A stretch of DNA of 64,000 bases from Apus apus. Taxonomy: Eukaryota > Chordata > Aves > Apodiformes > Apodidae. The notes below the pieces were generated by a model. That model saw only the letters and a program-made list of their open reading frames with translations. It was not told where the DNA came from and did no database searches. Position 1 is the stretch's first letter; each line of letters starts with the position of its first letter. Below are positions 25,490 through 38,500 of the stretch, piece by piece. The stretch lies in the NCBI RefSeq assembly GCF_020740795.1, contig NC_067283.1, forward strand, positions 130,792,568-130,856,567. Direction: 5' to 3'. The position numbers were made by a program, and so were the translations under genes.

Positions 25490-26560
25490 CCTCACGTGCA
25501 GGCCACGTCAAACCTGACGGGGCACAGGAGGAAGCTCCGAGCGGGATGTTAAGGCTGCGCCGTCACCGCCTGCACCGCAGCCTGCTCTAACTCACCTCCC
25601 GCACCGCAGCCCCTTCCCCGCGCAGCCGGGCGAGGCCAGGCGGCAGGTGTGCCTCTGCCGGGGCGGGAGGGCGGCGCGGCCTCTGCGGGGCGGCCCTTCC
25701 TGCTGCAGCCCCTTTTGCCCCCGCCCGCCGCTGCTCCGCCTTCTCCGTTCACCCGTCCCCCGCGCCGGTGCCCGCCCGGGCCGCCCTCCCCGCCTTCCGC
25801 AGGGGGTGGCGGCGCATCCTCCCGAGGGGAGCGGGCAGGCGCTGCCCTCGCCCCGGCGCACGGAGGCGCGGCGGGGACCGGGGGGAGGAAGTGGCTCCTT
25901 TCCCTCCCCTCCTTACGCCGCCCGTCCCTCCCTCTCTCCCTCACGGTGCTGGCGGCTCCTCCTCCCGCGGGTGACCCGCTGCCGCATGTGAGCGGGGAGG
26001 AGGGACGGTGCCGCGCGGGCCCCAGTGTGGCGGCGGCGGCAGGAGGAGGAGCGGGAGCCGCCGCGCAGCGTTCCCCCGCAGCCTCTGCGCTGGGCCCCGC
26101 CGGCGCCCCGAGCCCGCCGGCGCCCCCCATGCCTGTGTGGTGCTGCCGCTGCTCCTTGGCCGGTCACTTCAGGTGAGGCGGCGGGGGAGCGCGGCCGATG
26201 GGTGAGGACGGCTGCCCGCCGCCACCCCCGTGCGGGAGCCGGGCCGCCGAGGCAGCGGGGCGAGGCGGCCGGCCGGGGCGGTGCCGGGGAGGACGGGGAC
26301 ACCGGCGGGCGGGGAGTGCGGCCGCCGCCTCGCAGCTGCGGCCTCCGCGGGGCTGCTGCATGAGCCGGGCTGCGGCGTGAGCCGGGCGGCCGCGGCGCTC
26401 CCCGGCCCCGCACGCCTCCTCGGGCGCGTCGGCGGGTGAGGCGCGGGGCCGGCGGTGCGGGATGGAGCGGGGCGGGCCGGGGAGCTGCGCTGTGACCTTG
26501 GGCAGCGCTGAGGCGCAGCCTGGGCTGGGAGGCAGGGAACTGTCGGCGGCTGATGCTCGG
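25490..26560 (+). promoter_or_regulatory. CpG island / OSGIN2 promoter and first exon
   Basis: The base composition switches sharply from AT-rich to very GC-rich and CpG-dense at about 25490 and back at about 26560. Many GGGCGG-type Sp1 boxes are present, there is a palindromic CACGTG E-box at 25493-25498, and no TATA box is evident upstream of the first coding exon (26129). This fits a housekeeping-type CpG-island promoter for OSGIN2. The exact transcription start cannot be read from sequence. Long open frames on both strands here are by-products of GC-rich DNA. Confidence 0.8.
26129..26172 (+). CDS. OSGIN2: OSGIN2 coding exon 1
   Basis: Encodes residues 1-14 and two bases of Arg15 (MPVWCCRCSLAGHF). 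It ends in CAG|gtgagg, a strong donor. The exon lies inside the CpG island, and three Cys within eight residues are conspicuous. Confidence 0.88.
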
Positions 26561-29500
26561 TTTGGCTTCAGGGCTGGTGGCACCGCACCAGCGGGGATCC
26601 CGCCCTGGTGGGCATCGCTCTCCTCGGTTACTTAAAAAAAACCCCGCCAATCTGATGGTGTTAAATTTGCTTCCCACAGTGTCAACTGAGACCAAATTTA
26701 AATTCCTTTTATATAACGAGTTATCTGTTAATATCTGTTAACCACCCACTACAGTCACTTTACTAATTTATTTATTGCTAAACGTATGCAGGGAATACTA
26801 GGATCTTGCAGAACTGCTACCTGATAAAGGCACTTTTTATTTTAATAACTTGCAGTAAATTAAGATAGTTATTATTATAAAAAAAAGCTATTGTATTTTT
26901 CAAAAGGAGAAAAATATTTATGTATATGCTGTGTTTTTTCTCTTAATGGGTTTTTCACATAAATTAAAAATAGAAGTAATGAACTGAAAAGCACTGAAGT
27001 GCAAAAAAGAAAGATGAATATGTTTAGAATCTAGGTACTTGACAGAATGTAATTCTCAAGGTTATTTGACATGACCAGCATAAGTTACACCAAGCATTAT
27101 GTTTGGGAGTGACTCATCTTTGTGCCCACCTGCATCTCTGCAGGACTAGAGCCACAGATACTTGTACCAAATCCCCACCACTGCAAAGCTGTCTACCATG
27201 ACTTCTGGTACTTGGTGGCTTTCAGTGTCATTCAGAGGTTTAGGAAGATGGTGGCCCCTAACTTAAGATCTTACTGAGTTCTGGTGTGATGTTCTTGCAG
27301 AGGAAGAGCATGCTCCTGACAACAGTCCTTCATCTGCTTCACGTGCACAGTAGCTGAGAAGCTGCATTGTATGTGGAGGTTTCTATGCAAAATTAGATTA
27401 TGTGCTGTGCCAGTGGGGTAGTCTGTGATAAGCTATTAAAGCCACAAAGAAGCAACGTTTTTTGTTGTTAAAGATGCATTTGAAGCCTTCAGCACTGTGC
27501 ATATATCTCATAAAAAAGATTTTGAAATGTTTCTTTTGATTTTTATCTTCCATCTAGCATAGCAAGTATATTAAAACCACACTAGAACATGCATGCTCTC
27601 TTTAAGCCTGTCTTTCACAAAGCGTTGTGTAGTATTACCTTACTTAACTTCCAGCAAAAGCTGCAAAATAATAGTCTACCTGTGCCTATCTAAAATCAGA
27701 GGTGAAAAAAGCAGTATGATAATTAGATACTCTATCTCTGCCTTCTGCTTGTCTTCATCTAACTCAGGCATGCGACTCCCAAGACCACAAAGAACTAATG
27801 CGCAGCTGTAGTCAAAACAGTAAGCACATAATTTGCAAACTTTTTGGTTATAGTGCAGGAAATACAAAGTACTTGCTTTCTGAAATAAATACAGCCTTAG
27901 AATAGCTCCCTACCCTTTGTAACAAGGAAATAGCCATCAGAGAGCAATATTACAGTGTGTGCCAGTGCTTTTATTACTGTACAGCTCTGTCTCTAGTGTT
28001 ACTTCCCTGTTGAGGAAGGTTTTTGAAGTATGTAGCAGAACCTTCTGTGTTCTGGGTGTTGAGACAGCGCATAACTTCTGTGGCTTCTTGAAGGCTGTGG
28101 GACCGTGATCAGTGTCTTAGGCTTTTGGTCCCATGTAGAAAATAACTCCTGAAATACCACAGTAGCTTTAAGATGTGCAGATTCTGATGAAATAAGTAAG
28201 AGTACTTTTGTTTACTAAGTTGATTATTAAAGCTGTGTTTGAAAAGAGAAAAATGTTTAGATCAGGTGATTGTGTTGTTTTTAATTAAAGTCTTTGTTTT
28301 GAAGACTTCACAAAATAACTGCCAGTAGCACTCTTATTTTTAATTTGTCCCTGCCTTTCTAGCTAAACAGGCAGTGCATGCTTCTTCAGTGACCTGGAAA
28401 GGCTTCAGAAAGGGCTCCTAAATAATTAAGAACAATAATTAAAAACAATAGAAAACAAGTCTTTGTAGTCTAGAAACACACTTGGATGGTGAAGAGTTAT
28501 GAGAGGAACCAAAGTGGGTGTTGCACAGAAGGAACTGAGGAATCTAGGAAAATAAATAGGGGTGAAAGCAGTCTGCTGTGCAATAGCCGACCTTACTGCC
28601 TGGCAATTTCTTTTATCAAAACTTTTCTTTTAACAGTGGTAAAAATGGGCTATGTGTGGGGCTTACAGGGATCACACTTTTCTCCATCCTCACACCACTG
28701 CCAGCTTTAATCAGCCTGACTTCTGCCTGAACAGAAATTTGTTGAGGCAAAGTCTCCTGTGCTGCTCAGGAGGTAAGAAGGGATGTGAACAGCTGCTGTT
28801 GTAAAATACTTGCTCCTTCAGCCTTTTAACTAGCCTTGATGTTGTTAATTGGCTAGGCAGTGTGTATCTCTCCTCTTTTGATAAGGATAATGAGGAATGA
28901 GTTCTACTGTGTGAGGAATCAAAATAATGCTTGCTGGTTTTACTTTGTATAAACTGAAATTAGAAATCTGCATCTCTGCAGAGCCATCTGTGCCTTTTTG
29001 TTATCCTTCTGTAGACTTTTGAGGAGAAAGTAGACTTTAAAAAAAATCTTCGGTTAGAAAAGCTATGCTGAAGAGTAAAAATTTGTAGATTACAGGTTTT
29101 TTTAGATACCTGTTTTGGCAGTTCTGTAGCTCTTAAAGTAGAGCATCAAAAGGAACTTTTATTTTTGAAGAGACTGTTCTAACAACAGTTTAGATATTTC
29201 ATTTGAATTTTCTCCCATCTGTCCTTCTTAATTAGAAGTTACAACGGCCCTGAAACTGAGGGACAGCTTTTGGATTCCTTTGTCCAGTATTTTGGTGACA
29301 GCCTTGGGAGGAAGGTTAAAAGAATGCCTTTAATTGAAGAAACTGTTCTGCCTGGGGACTCCCTCCTTACTCTGCCTGTAGTAATAATAGGTGAGTTTTT
29401 AAACTTTTTTTAAGACTCCATCACTGCTGTTGCCTTTCTAGACCTGCTGCATGAAGTAATTTAACATTAAATAACTAATGCTTAGCATACTTACAGTGAA

Positions 29501-32500
29501 GATGTTTATTAGAGTAATACAGTTGTTACAAGTAATAACGGTACCATAACATTATGTTGAAGGACTTGCTATTGGAGTATATTTGAATTAAAATTGTGGT
29601 TTGACACAACAAGGTGCATTATTTGGCAGCAAATACATGAACCTTAGCAGAGGAACTGTTTTGACTCCAGTATTGATTACATAGGATTTGATTAATACGC
29701 TATGTGTGCCTCAGGTTGTATGGAGGTTGTTGATGATTGCATTGCTAGAAAACGGTGAGGTCAGGTGGGACAGGGAAAAGTATGATATAAAATGTGTACT
29801 GTATGTTGGTGAGATGCTAACCTCTCTCATTAATTGTCTTTTTCTTTGTTGCATCCATCAGTAATGTCTGAATATTCTTCCATCTTCCAAAATTAATCCA
29901 AGTCAATTAATCCACTGAAAACAATAAACTGTAGTCTTGATGAACTAGTTAAAGGCTTGTATTTGTAAAATCTTGCTGAATACCAGGAGAGCAGAGGGAG
30001 CAGGCTCCTTAGGTACAAAGCTTAATTGAATATGCTGGGATTATTTGTATTGGGCCAAGGTTTTTCAGCAACAGCTGGTCACCAGCTTCTTACTGCCATA
30101 ACTTGATGAGGGGATAAAGAAAAGATCTATAGGAGGTTTTCAATAATCTAGTCCAAGAGTGTTGGGACTACAAGAAACTCAGACCTTTAATTGTACCTGC
30201 AAACAACCAGAGATTCCAGGCAGTGGAATATAATGTGCTTACAGTACATCTCCACAACTTGAAAAACTGTTGTTTACAGAGTGCATGTTTTCAAAGTTGT
30301 CTTCATGATAGCTTAAAATAGTACTCATGTAATACACTTAAGTGGATGTGACAGACGGAATCACTTGCTGAGTTCTGTATCATAGTTGCAGACCAACGGT
30401 TTCCTGTCATTTTGTCAACCTCAGTATAGGTTTGCCATATGGTTAATGACTCAGTTTTCACTGTTTAGTTTTGCAAATATGCGTTATGCAAATACCTGTG
30501 CTCCATACTGATTTTATCTAGAAGCCTTTCTATGTGTTGACACCAAACACAGCTGCCTTGACTGTTTCTTCTTGAAAAACAATTAGGTTATCCAAAAGCT
30601 TTTTCACAGATGTATTTGAGACACTTCACAAGCTGGTCTTCTCTACTGGCAGCCAGTTACCACTAATTAATTGACTAGCTGAAGAGCCTTAGAAGGGATC
30701 TAGAATCATAGAATGGTTAAGGTTAGGAAGGACCTTAAAAATCATCAGCATCCAGCCTCCCTGCTATGAGCAGGGACTCCTCACACTCAACCAGGCTGTG
30801 TCATTAAAATGATTTAATAATGTAGTAGAAGAATGCTTAAATAGATGTCTACCCCATGAACACACATACACTCTCTGTTTGCTTGATCTTCTCTGTTTAG
30901 CTGGTGTTAAACTTACTTTTAGCTTCCTAGTGTCACCGTTTTCTCATTGCATTATTTTATTAATAAGAAGAAAAAGATTGCACATGTAGAAAGAGTTAAC
31001 TTAGTGATGGAGCAATAACTTACATTGCCCTTTCTTTAACTTCACCATCTCCTTTTTTCCTCTGTCACGCCCAATGTAAGATACGCTTCTGAGCCTGTAC
31101 TGCATATTGTACTGCAGGTCTCCATAGAGCACTAAGCTACTGTGCTAATGTTAAGTAACTTCTGAGCTGTACCTATTGTCTTCAAGAAATGGGGAAGAAA
31201 CAGATACATTGTATTTGAAGGAGTTGGGATTGAAGAATGTCATGATGGAGCTGTTAAATCTAGAGGATGTTCTGTGCTAGACATTTTCATATTCTGCACT
31301 AACGTTGATAATTTCTGAATAAACACAATGTCTCAAATTTCATCCAAATAATAAGGTATTTATGATGAACTTGATTATTTACTTTAAATATAGAACGTAA
31401 TGTAAAGATGATTATACTGTAGTTTACTATTAATCAGGAGAAGCTACTGCTGCTATTCAAACACTATTAACTGGTGCTTAAATGAACAGGGCCTTGGGGC
31501 TTGGGGATATATTGGATGTATATCTAGAGTTTGTATAATAGTAGTATCTCAGTTACAATCAGAGCTGTTATTGGAGGCATTGTTTGTGAATTAAGAGCAA
31601 ACTAGTCAAGGTATACATTTCTCATTTCTAAAAGTTTTTCTTCCCCCTCAAGGATTTTTTGAGAAAATCATAGCAAGTCTAATTGCAGACCTTGCCACTG
31701 AACCTTCATTTTAGATGTTTTTGATAACATATCCATGAGGGAATTTCTTTTCCTTGTACTCAGTCTGCTCAAAGATCAGTATCTGGGTTTGGATCAGCCC
31801 TCTGGATGGTGCAAGGGAGGGGCTAGGGAGCTCAGTGACAGTAATTCACCTTAACATAATCTCATGCTTAGTAATTTCCTTGGCCCTTGTCAGCCTGTGT
31901 TTTGGCACCTTTTGTTATCCATTTGGTTCTTTTTAGTCTTAGTAAGGATAATCTTTAGCTTGGCATCCTTGGATATATAAAATATTTTTTCTCTTTCCAT
32001 TGTGGACTAGCTTCCTTTAAACCCCACTAGTAAAAACTCTAGCTATGCACTTGTAAAAATAGAATTTTTTACTGTGCACAAGTTATAATTCTAAAAATAA
32101 TTCTAAGGAGTTACTCAGTCTTGAGAATTCTTGTGAACTGTTAGAATCTTTTCACATCTTCATATAATTTTATTATGGATGGTTTTGATGTATTGCTAAA
32201 GCTCTCTCACATCTAACTCATGTGGCAAGTGGGTAACAGCTCCATATGACAAGGGGTTGGGTCTGTTTTAAGCTTTAAATTCTTGGGGTGAATTGCACTC
32301 AGCTACTTCATGCTGATCTGTTTGTGGGAGTGTAAGAACAGTGTGAGACTAAGGAAGTATGTTTTCACAGTCTGAAAGATTCTTTACAGTCTTTTTTGTA
32401 AACATCAAAAGAGGAAACAAAGTGGTTTGGGAAGTAATATCAGCAGGATCACCAATATTTAAACCTTTTATTATAGACTTTTGATTTAACTGTCTTGAAG

Positions 32501-35500
32501 ATCCCAGTGATGTAAATCCTTGGCTTTCCTATAAAGTCTTTTTTTAGTGCTTTATGGTCCTTAGAGTACACAGGCACTCTAATGCCTTTATTGTTGCCTT
32601 TATTGATTGGTAGGATCTATTGTGCAGTTTCACATACTTACTCAAGTTCTAGGCCTTTGGAGAAAACGTGCTTATTGATGTATTCTTAGAACTTATCAGT
32701 CCAAGCCTTTGAAGAACTCATGATTTTCTTGTAACCCATGGCTGTGATATGTCTGCACACCCAGCATTGTGACTGAGTATGGGATATAATGCTTCTGGGG
32801 ACCAGAGTGATGAAAGTAGCCTGGTGGAGGAGGAAAAAGAGATCTGATATATAGAGAGTATATGAATGAACAGGCTCTCAGCAAGCTGTTGGGAAATTAT
32901 GGACTGGGAAATCAGAAAATGGAGAAGTGACAGGCATTGGAGAAGTGAGATTGTAAACAGGTGATAGAAATAGCATGTGCAAAGGTGAGGGGGAACAGGA
33001 AGCAACAGTTGAACTCTGGAGATCAAGACTTGAAACTGGAGGAAGTAAGAGTTAACATCCTAACAGTGAGTGCTAAATGAAAACATTAATAAATTAATAA
33101 CTGTATCTTTAGCTCTGAATTTGAATAGTGTGTGGTAAATAGCATGTGTGCCACTCTACCGGGAAAACAAAGACAAAATACTGAATAGTGCTTCATTAGG
33201 AAAACACTGCGCTTTTCATTCTGTTAATGAGGAAGAGGAGGAATAGAAATAACAGTGCATATTCACATGTCTAAATTCTGTATCATAGCACTTACTTCTC
33301 TGACTTTAGCTTACCCTAGCTTTTTGATATCTGACTTTGCAACATGAACATTACTTCTGTATTTGCATGCTACAGATATGGTCCCCTACTTTGTTTAATA
33401 CCAGTCAAATACCTTATTGGTAATGTTTTGGTCCCACCCATTTCACATTTTTATTAACAAATTATAATAAGTTAGTTTATTGAAATTGCAGTAGTGCACA
33501 TATTTGAGTTATAAAATGATTAAAAAAGGATATAGAATGATGTTTGCATTTATGTTGATGCTGAATGATTAATGTAGTCTCACTACATTCTTTATTTTAC
33601 TTTACCACTTATGTGCTGTATCTGCCTTCGCTCAGCTTTTACATTGCTGCTCTGCTGTGTCTAATTTCTCATTTCACTAGTAGTCTTTAGCTTTCTGCTT
33701 GTCTCTTCCTTTTATTTTGTGGGTACCTGAAAAGCATATGTTCTAGATTGTCTTTCTGTTCTTTGTTTTACAGTACCCAGTGTAAATGGGAACACAATGT
33801 TCTAAGATGGCAGTGACATTCAGATATATCACTATGAGTGACAGGCAGACCAGATCTTATCCAGCAGACCATTTTCACAGAAGAATAGTGAATTTGACAT
33901 ACAAAGTTATGAAATTCCTTTATATGCATTTTATTTCATGATGTAAACAGTCATCCATACATTTCTTGTTACCTGAAAATTATTTTGCTTAGTTTATTTG
34001 GAGGAAGTTCCTGTGGTGGATTTTATTTTACTGTGCAGTTTATGAGCTGCTTTGCATCAGGACAGTACTGCATTACAATTCTTTAATGTGGTTCTGTTGC
34101 TGCTTATTTAGTGACTTACAAACTCTAGATTATTGACGTTTTTACTAAAGCAGTAACTTCTTTCTTTAATAGGAAATGGACCTTCAGGAATTTGTCTTTC
34201 TTACCTGCTCTCTGGATACAGGCCGTACTTATCTCCTGAAGCTATACACCCAAACCCTGTTCTACACACAAAATTGGAAGAAGCTCGACATCTTTCCATT
34301 GTTGATCAAGTAAGCTTTGGTTGCCATCTTGTCCAGCTCTTTCCCTACTGCAAGCTGGATTATGAAACAGTAGGCCTAATGATCCTGTTTAAAATGCTTT
34401 TGCAACTCACATAAGTAGTGCTGTAGGCAAGAAAAGGCTTAATATTCTCACCCCACAAAGAATTAGACCACAGTAAAGCGCAGTAACTCAGTGTGACCTC
34501 AAACAACTAGCTTTGTCTCTTGGCCTCTGCTTTTCCTGCCTGTAAAATACAGAGCAGTATATGTTGCTTGTAACAAATTATATGTAAGGCACTTCTGATG
34601 AAAAGCAATGCATTTTAAGAGTATCACAAAAAATTCTACAGATTGTATTGTGAAGAACCAGCCTACTAACCTAATTGGATTTCTAATGCATTAATAAGTT
34701 ATTTTGTTATTCTGTTAATTTAAATAGAATCAACTCATGACTGTTAGATCCCATCCTGAGGCATATTAGGTGTTTTTTACAGTTCTTAAGGTCTTTTTGT
34801 TTGTCATGTTTTTTGGTTTTGCAGTCTGCCCTTTGTTGAGTTCTTACTACTTTCCAAAAGTGTGTAGAGCACCGCTTGGTCAGTGAGTAGCTAATGCAGG
34901 AGTTCCAGCTTTCATGTCCTAAGTTGTTATGTTTGAGCACTATCAACAAAGAACACACACTACTAACATACCTTAAGTTAAAATCTTCCTACATAACACA
35001 ATTCTTATTATGACTTCATTTTTAGTAATATGAGGGACAAATACCCTCTGTAATCACAACCAGTTTTTCTTTCTGAACCAGATGTGTCCTTCAGTGTTTG
35101 TGTTGCCCTCACAATTGCAATGTGCTGTATTTGTTATGCGTGTTATTGGATTGATACATCCAGTTTTTCTTTCTAATTTGATTAGTTGAAATGTGTCCAT
35201 TTGTTTGCTATGTTATCAGTGGTTTCTACTCACCTCACTATATTCCTGATTGATTAATCACAATGCTATCACTAACTGTATTGTCTATGTGACTAATTTA
35301 TTTGAAACAGAAGCATGCATATGTGTTTGTAGTGGGTAAGTAGGGGTTGGCTGACTGGGTTTGGGCTAATTTTTGTTTTAGTGCTGCATTGTTTGCATGT
35401 AATGTTGACCTTAAGTCTCAATTTCTACAATTTTTTTTGGTGGGATAGTAAGTTGCCTAAGCTTTTGGCTACATGTGTTTTCTGTACTTCATCCTCCTCC

Positions 35501-38500
35501 GATTCCCTGAGATTCTCCCAATTTAAGAGGCTAAACTGTCTGGTCTTTGTCAGCAAAAATTGGCCTCATGGCCAGTTCTTCAGATCTTTCTTCTCTCTTC
35601 AGATATTTGCCATTGCATCGCACAGTTTTTAGAACACAGCTGGTTAACACATGCTGAAATGTGAACATTTTGAAAAATTCTACTTTGTAAAATAAGCCTA
35701 ATATTAATTGATCTTTAAAATTAATACTTAGAATACCTACATTATTTCATCATAGAATTAAATAAGGTTTGGAATGACCTTAGAGTTGTCAAAGGAGCTT
35801 TTTCTACTTGATCTTTAAAATGTAATGGGTTTGGATTCCAGTTTCGTTTTATCAAAATGGGACTTGTAGTAATACTAGCAATTCGTTGTTAAAAGCAGTC
35901 TGTGATCTATAAATATAGATGTTACTAAGCTGCTCTGATCTCTGAGTACTTGTTCCTATATTTCTTTTCCTACAAAGAATTTTAAATACTGACCTGCCCT
36001 GGTATTACTATGTTACTATCTTGTAATTTTTAAATGAAGGAAATGTATTATTTGGAGTTAAAGAACTGAATCACGGGCAATTACTTCTGAAAAGTGTTTT
36101 GATTGAATCTCTAAGTTAAATACTCACCCCTACTTAAAATGCAACTTGAAGTAACTGTATTTTATTTTGAAATCAATTTCTGTGTATCAGAACAGCCTGA
36201 TAACAGTAAAAGCTGTATGAACAGATGAAAATTTTCCTTCCTATTTTAGGATCTAGAGTACCTCTCTGAAGGCCTTGAAGGACGTTCTTCAAATCCAGTT
36301 GCTGTGCTTTTTGATACACTGCTTCATCCTGATGCTGACTTTGGGTATGACTACCCACCAGTTTTGCACTGGAAGCTAGAAAAACATAATTATATACCCC
36401 ATATAGTGCTTGGTAAAGGACCACCTGGTGGGGCTTGGCATGTGAGTAAAAATTTGATTTCCACAGTAACTTTTAAAATGTTGTGGTTTCAGGGTTTTCT
36501 CACTATCTAAGGATGTTTTAGATGGTAATAGCAATTGCAGTTTCAACTGCATAATTACCAAGCCCCAAACGTGTTAGAGAGATGAGAAAGGAAGGAAAAA
36601 GTCATCCTTAATTGGGAGATTTGTGACCATAACTGCTATTGTGGTTTTTTTTAATTAGTTTTAATTTAATTCATTATAATGAGTATTTTTAGTTGCTTTT
36701 TTCCTACTGTCTTTGCGTTGTTTCCAAGTGCTGTTGTACAAAATCTCATTCTTAATGTGTTCATATGCTGTTGGTTTCACACTTTTTCCTTCTTATTTGT
36801 ATTTTAAGTAACTTGCTTTTAGTTTGCCTCTCATTTGTTCTCTCATTTCCTTCTCTTTTATTAGATCATGTAGTTAGTCCTTGAAATAGTATCTAACTAT
36901 AACAGGAAAACAGTTCATCAGCACTTTATGTAGTGTCCTGATATTATGTTAGCTTCTGGTATTATATTGCTCTAAATTTGTACAATGAGAAGAACTTCAC
37001 TGTGTTTTAGATAGATGTATCCATTTGAAATGTAGCTGGTCATGCATATAGGGTTTTCTCTCCATAGTCCATGGAAGGATCTATGCGAACAATCAGTTTT
37101 GGAGACTGGATGGAGTTGCCTGGCCTGACCTTTAAGGAGTGGGCAGCTAGCAAACGCAGGTAAAGATACTGCATAATGTATTTGGGAAATGTACTCGCTG
37201 TAAGAACCCAGATAGCATTACTGTAAGAACTGGCAAACACTCAAACTTTGTTGTTCACAGGAAGGCTTCTTGTTTTGTTTATTAAATTGCCTGATGGCAC
37301 TGGGAATTATTCTGCTGTGTGTACTCTGATGGAAAACAAAATGGACAATGGTTGGCCAGAGTGATTGCTTTGAGTGCATTGAAGCAAACATACTAGCAGT
37401 GGTGTGTTCAGCAGCGTCTCACGAAGAAGTGCTGTTATTGTAAATGCTTTTACTCAGGGTTGAGTGAAGATTGAGGGAGGGATTCAAAATCCATAGAAGT
37501 ATCAGAAGTTCCTCTTTCAACATGAATACACCTGAATCATAGAATCGTAGAACAATTCAGGTCAGAAAAGACCCATGGGATCACTGAGTCCAACCATCAT
37601 CCCTACTCCACATAGTTCTCCCCTAAACCATATCCACCAACAGCACATCCAAATGATCCTTAAACATATCCAGGGATGGTGACTCAACCACTTCCCTGGG
37701 CAGTTCCAGTGTCTGACCACTCTTTCTCTGAATTTTTTTTTCCTGATGTCCAGAAATGTTTATTGTCTCCCATGTGACAGGCAGGGATACTCGCCACTAT
37801 ATAAAGTTGCTGTCCACACTAGCATTTTTGTGATTCACTGTTTGCTTTTACAGGCAAAGCTCCGACATCTGAAATGTCGCTATCTGAATTTTAATTTTAA
37901 AAGCGTAGTTATTTTCCAATATTATTTTCTAGTAGTAAGTTTCTTGAAAAAAATTTAGAGAAGAAAAATGAGTCTTGTACAAGCTGGCTGGTTTTACTTC
38001 AGTTGTACAATTAGTTCATAAAGTTCTGTGTCAGCAGATTAACCTAGGAACCCTCTATGTAAGCGTTTTCTAAAATTGTATTTTTCCTGGCTTTCATTTT
38101 TTGTTCTAGCAAAATTAAAGGATGTTGTTCTTGTACCACATACGGCAAAAGAAAAAGTAGAATTACTTGGGCTTATGTCTTTAAGGGCAGACTGTTAGTC
38201 ACTTCAGGACAACACTTAAGAGTAAAGAAACTGTACCTTTATTCTTTAATCGCTTTCTTAGATAACCACAGTAATCTTGCCTCCTTATTAACTGAAATCC
38301 CATAAGCTGCTTATTATCTGAAGCTAATTTGTTTATATTATAGTTTTCAACAATACTAAAAACAGAAATGCTGACCTATTACACTACAACTAAGCAAACA
38401 TACTTAAAAGTATGAAAACTTGTAGTAATGTAAAATAGTTTCCTAAGTTTCCTTGTAATAGATGTCACACTGTTTCGTCATCCTCTTCAATAAATATCTC

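Noticed and set aside
1-25490. Expected upstream neighbour RIPK2
   Set aside because: I looked for kinase or CARD-like exons on the + strand and saw none. RIPK2 lies well upstream in mammals, so it is probably outside the window rather than lost.
25549-26695. Open frames of 89-260 codons on both strands in the CpG island
   Set aside because: They are Ala/Pro/Arg/Gly-rich by-products of GC-rich DNA, overlap each other in several frames and resemble no protein. Only the short MPVWCCRC exon is supported.
35749-35790. A possible CR1 tail relic in OSGIN2 intron 3
   Set aside because: It has only a loose resemblance to the reversed CR1 terminus over about 40 bp, too diverged to support.
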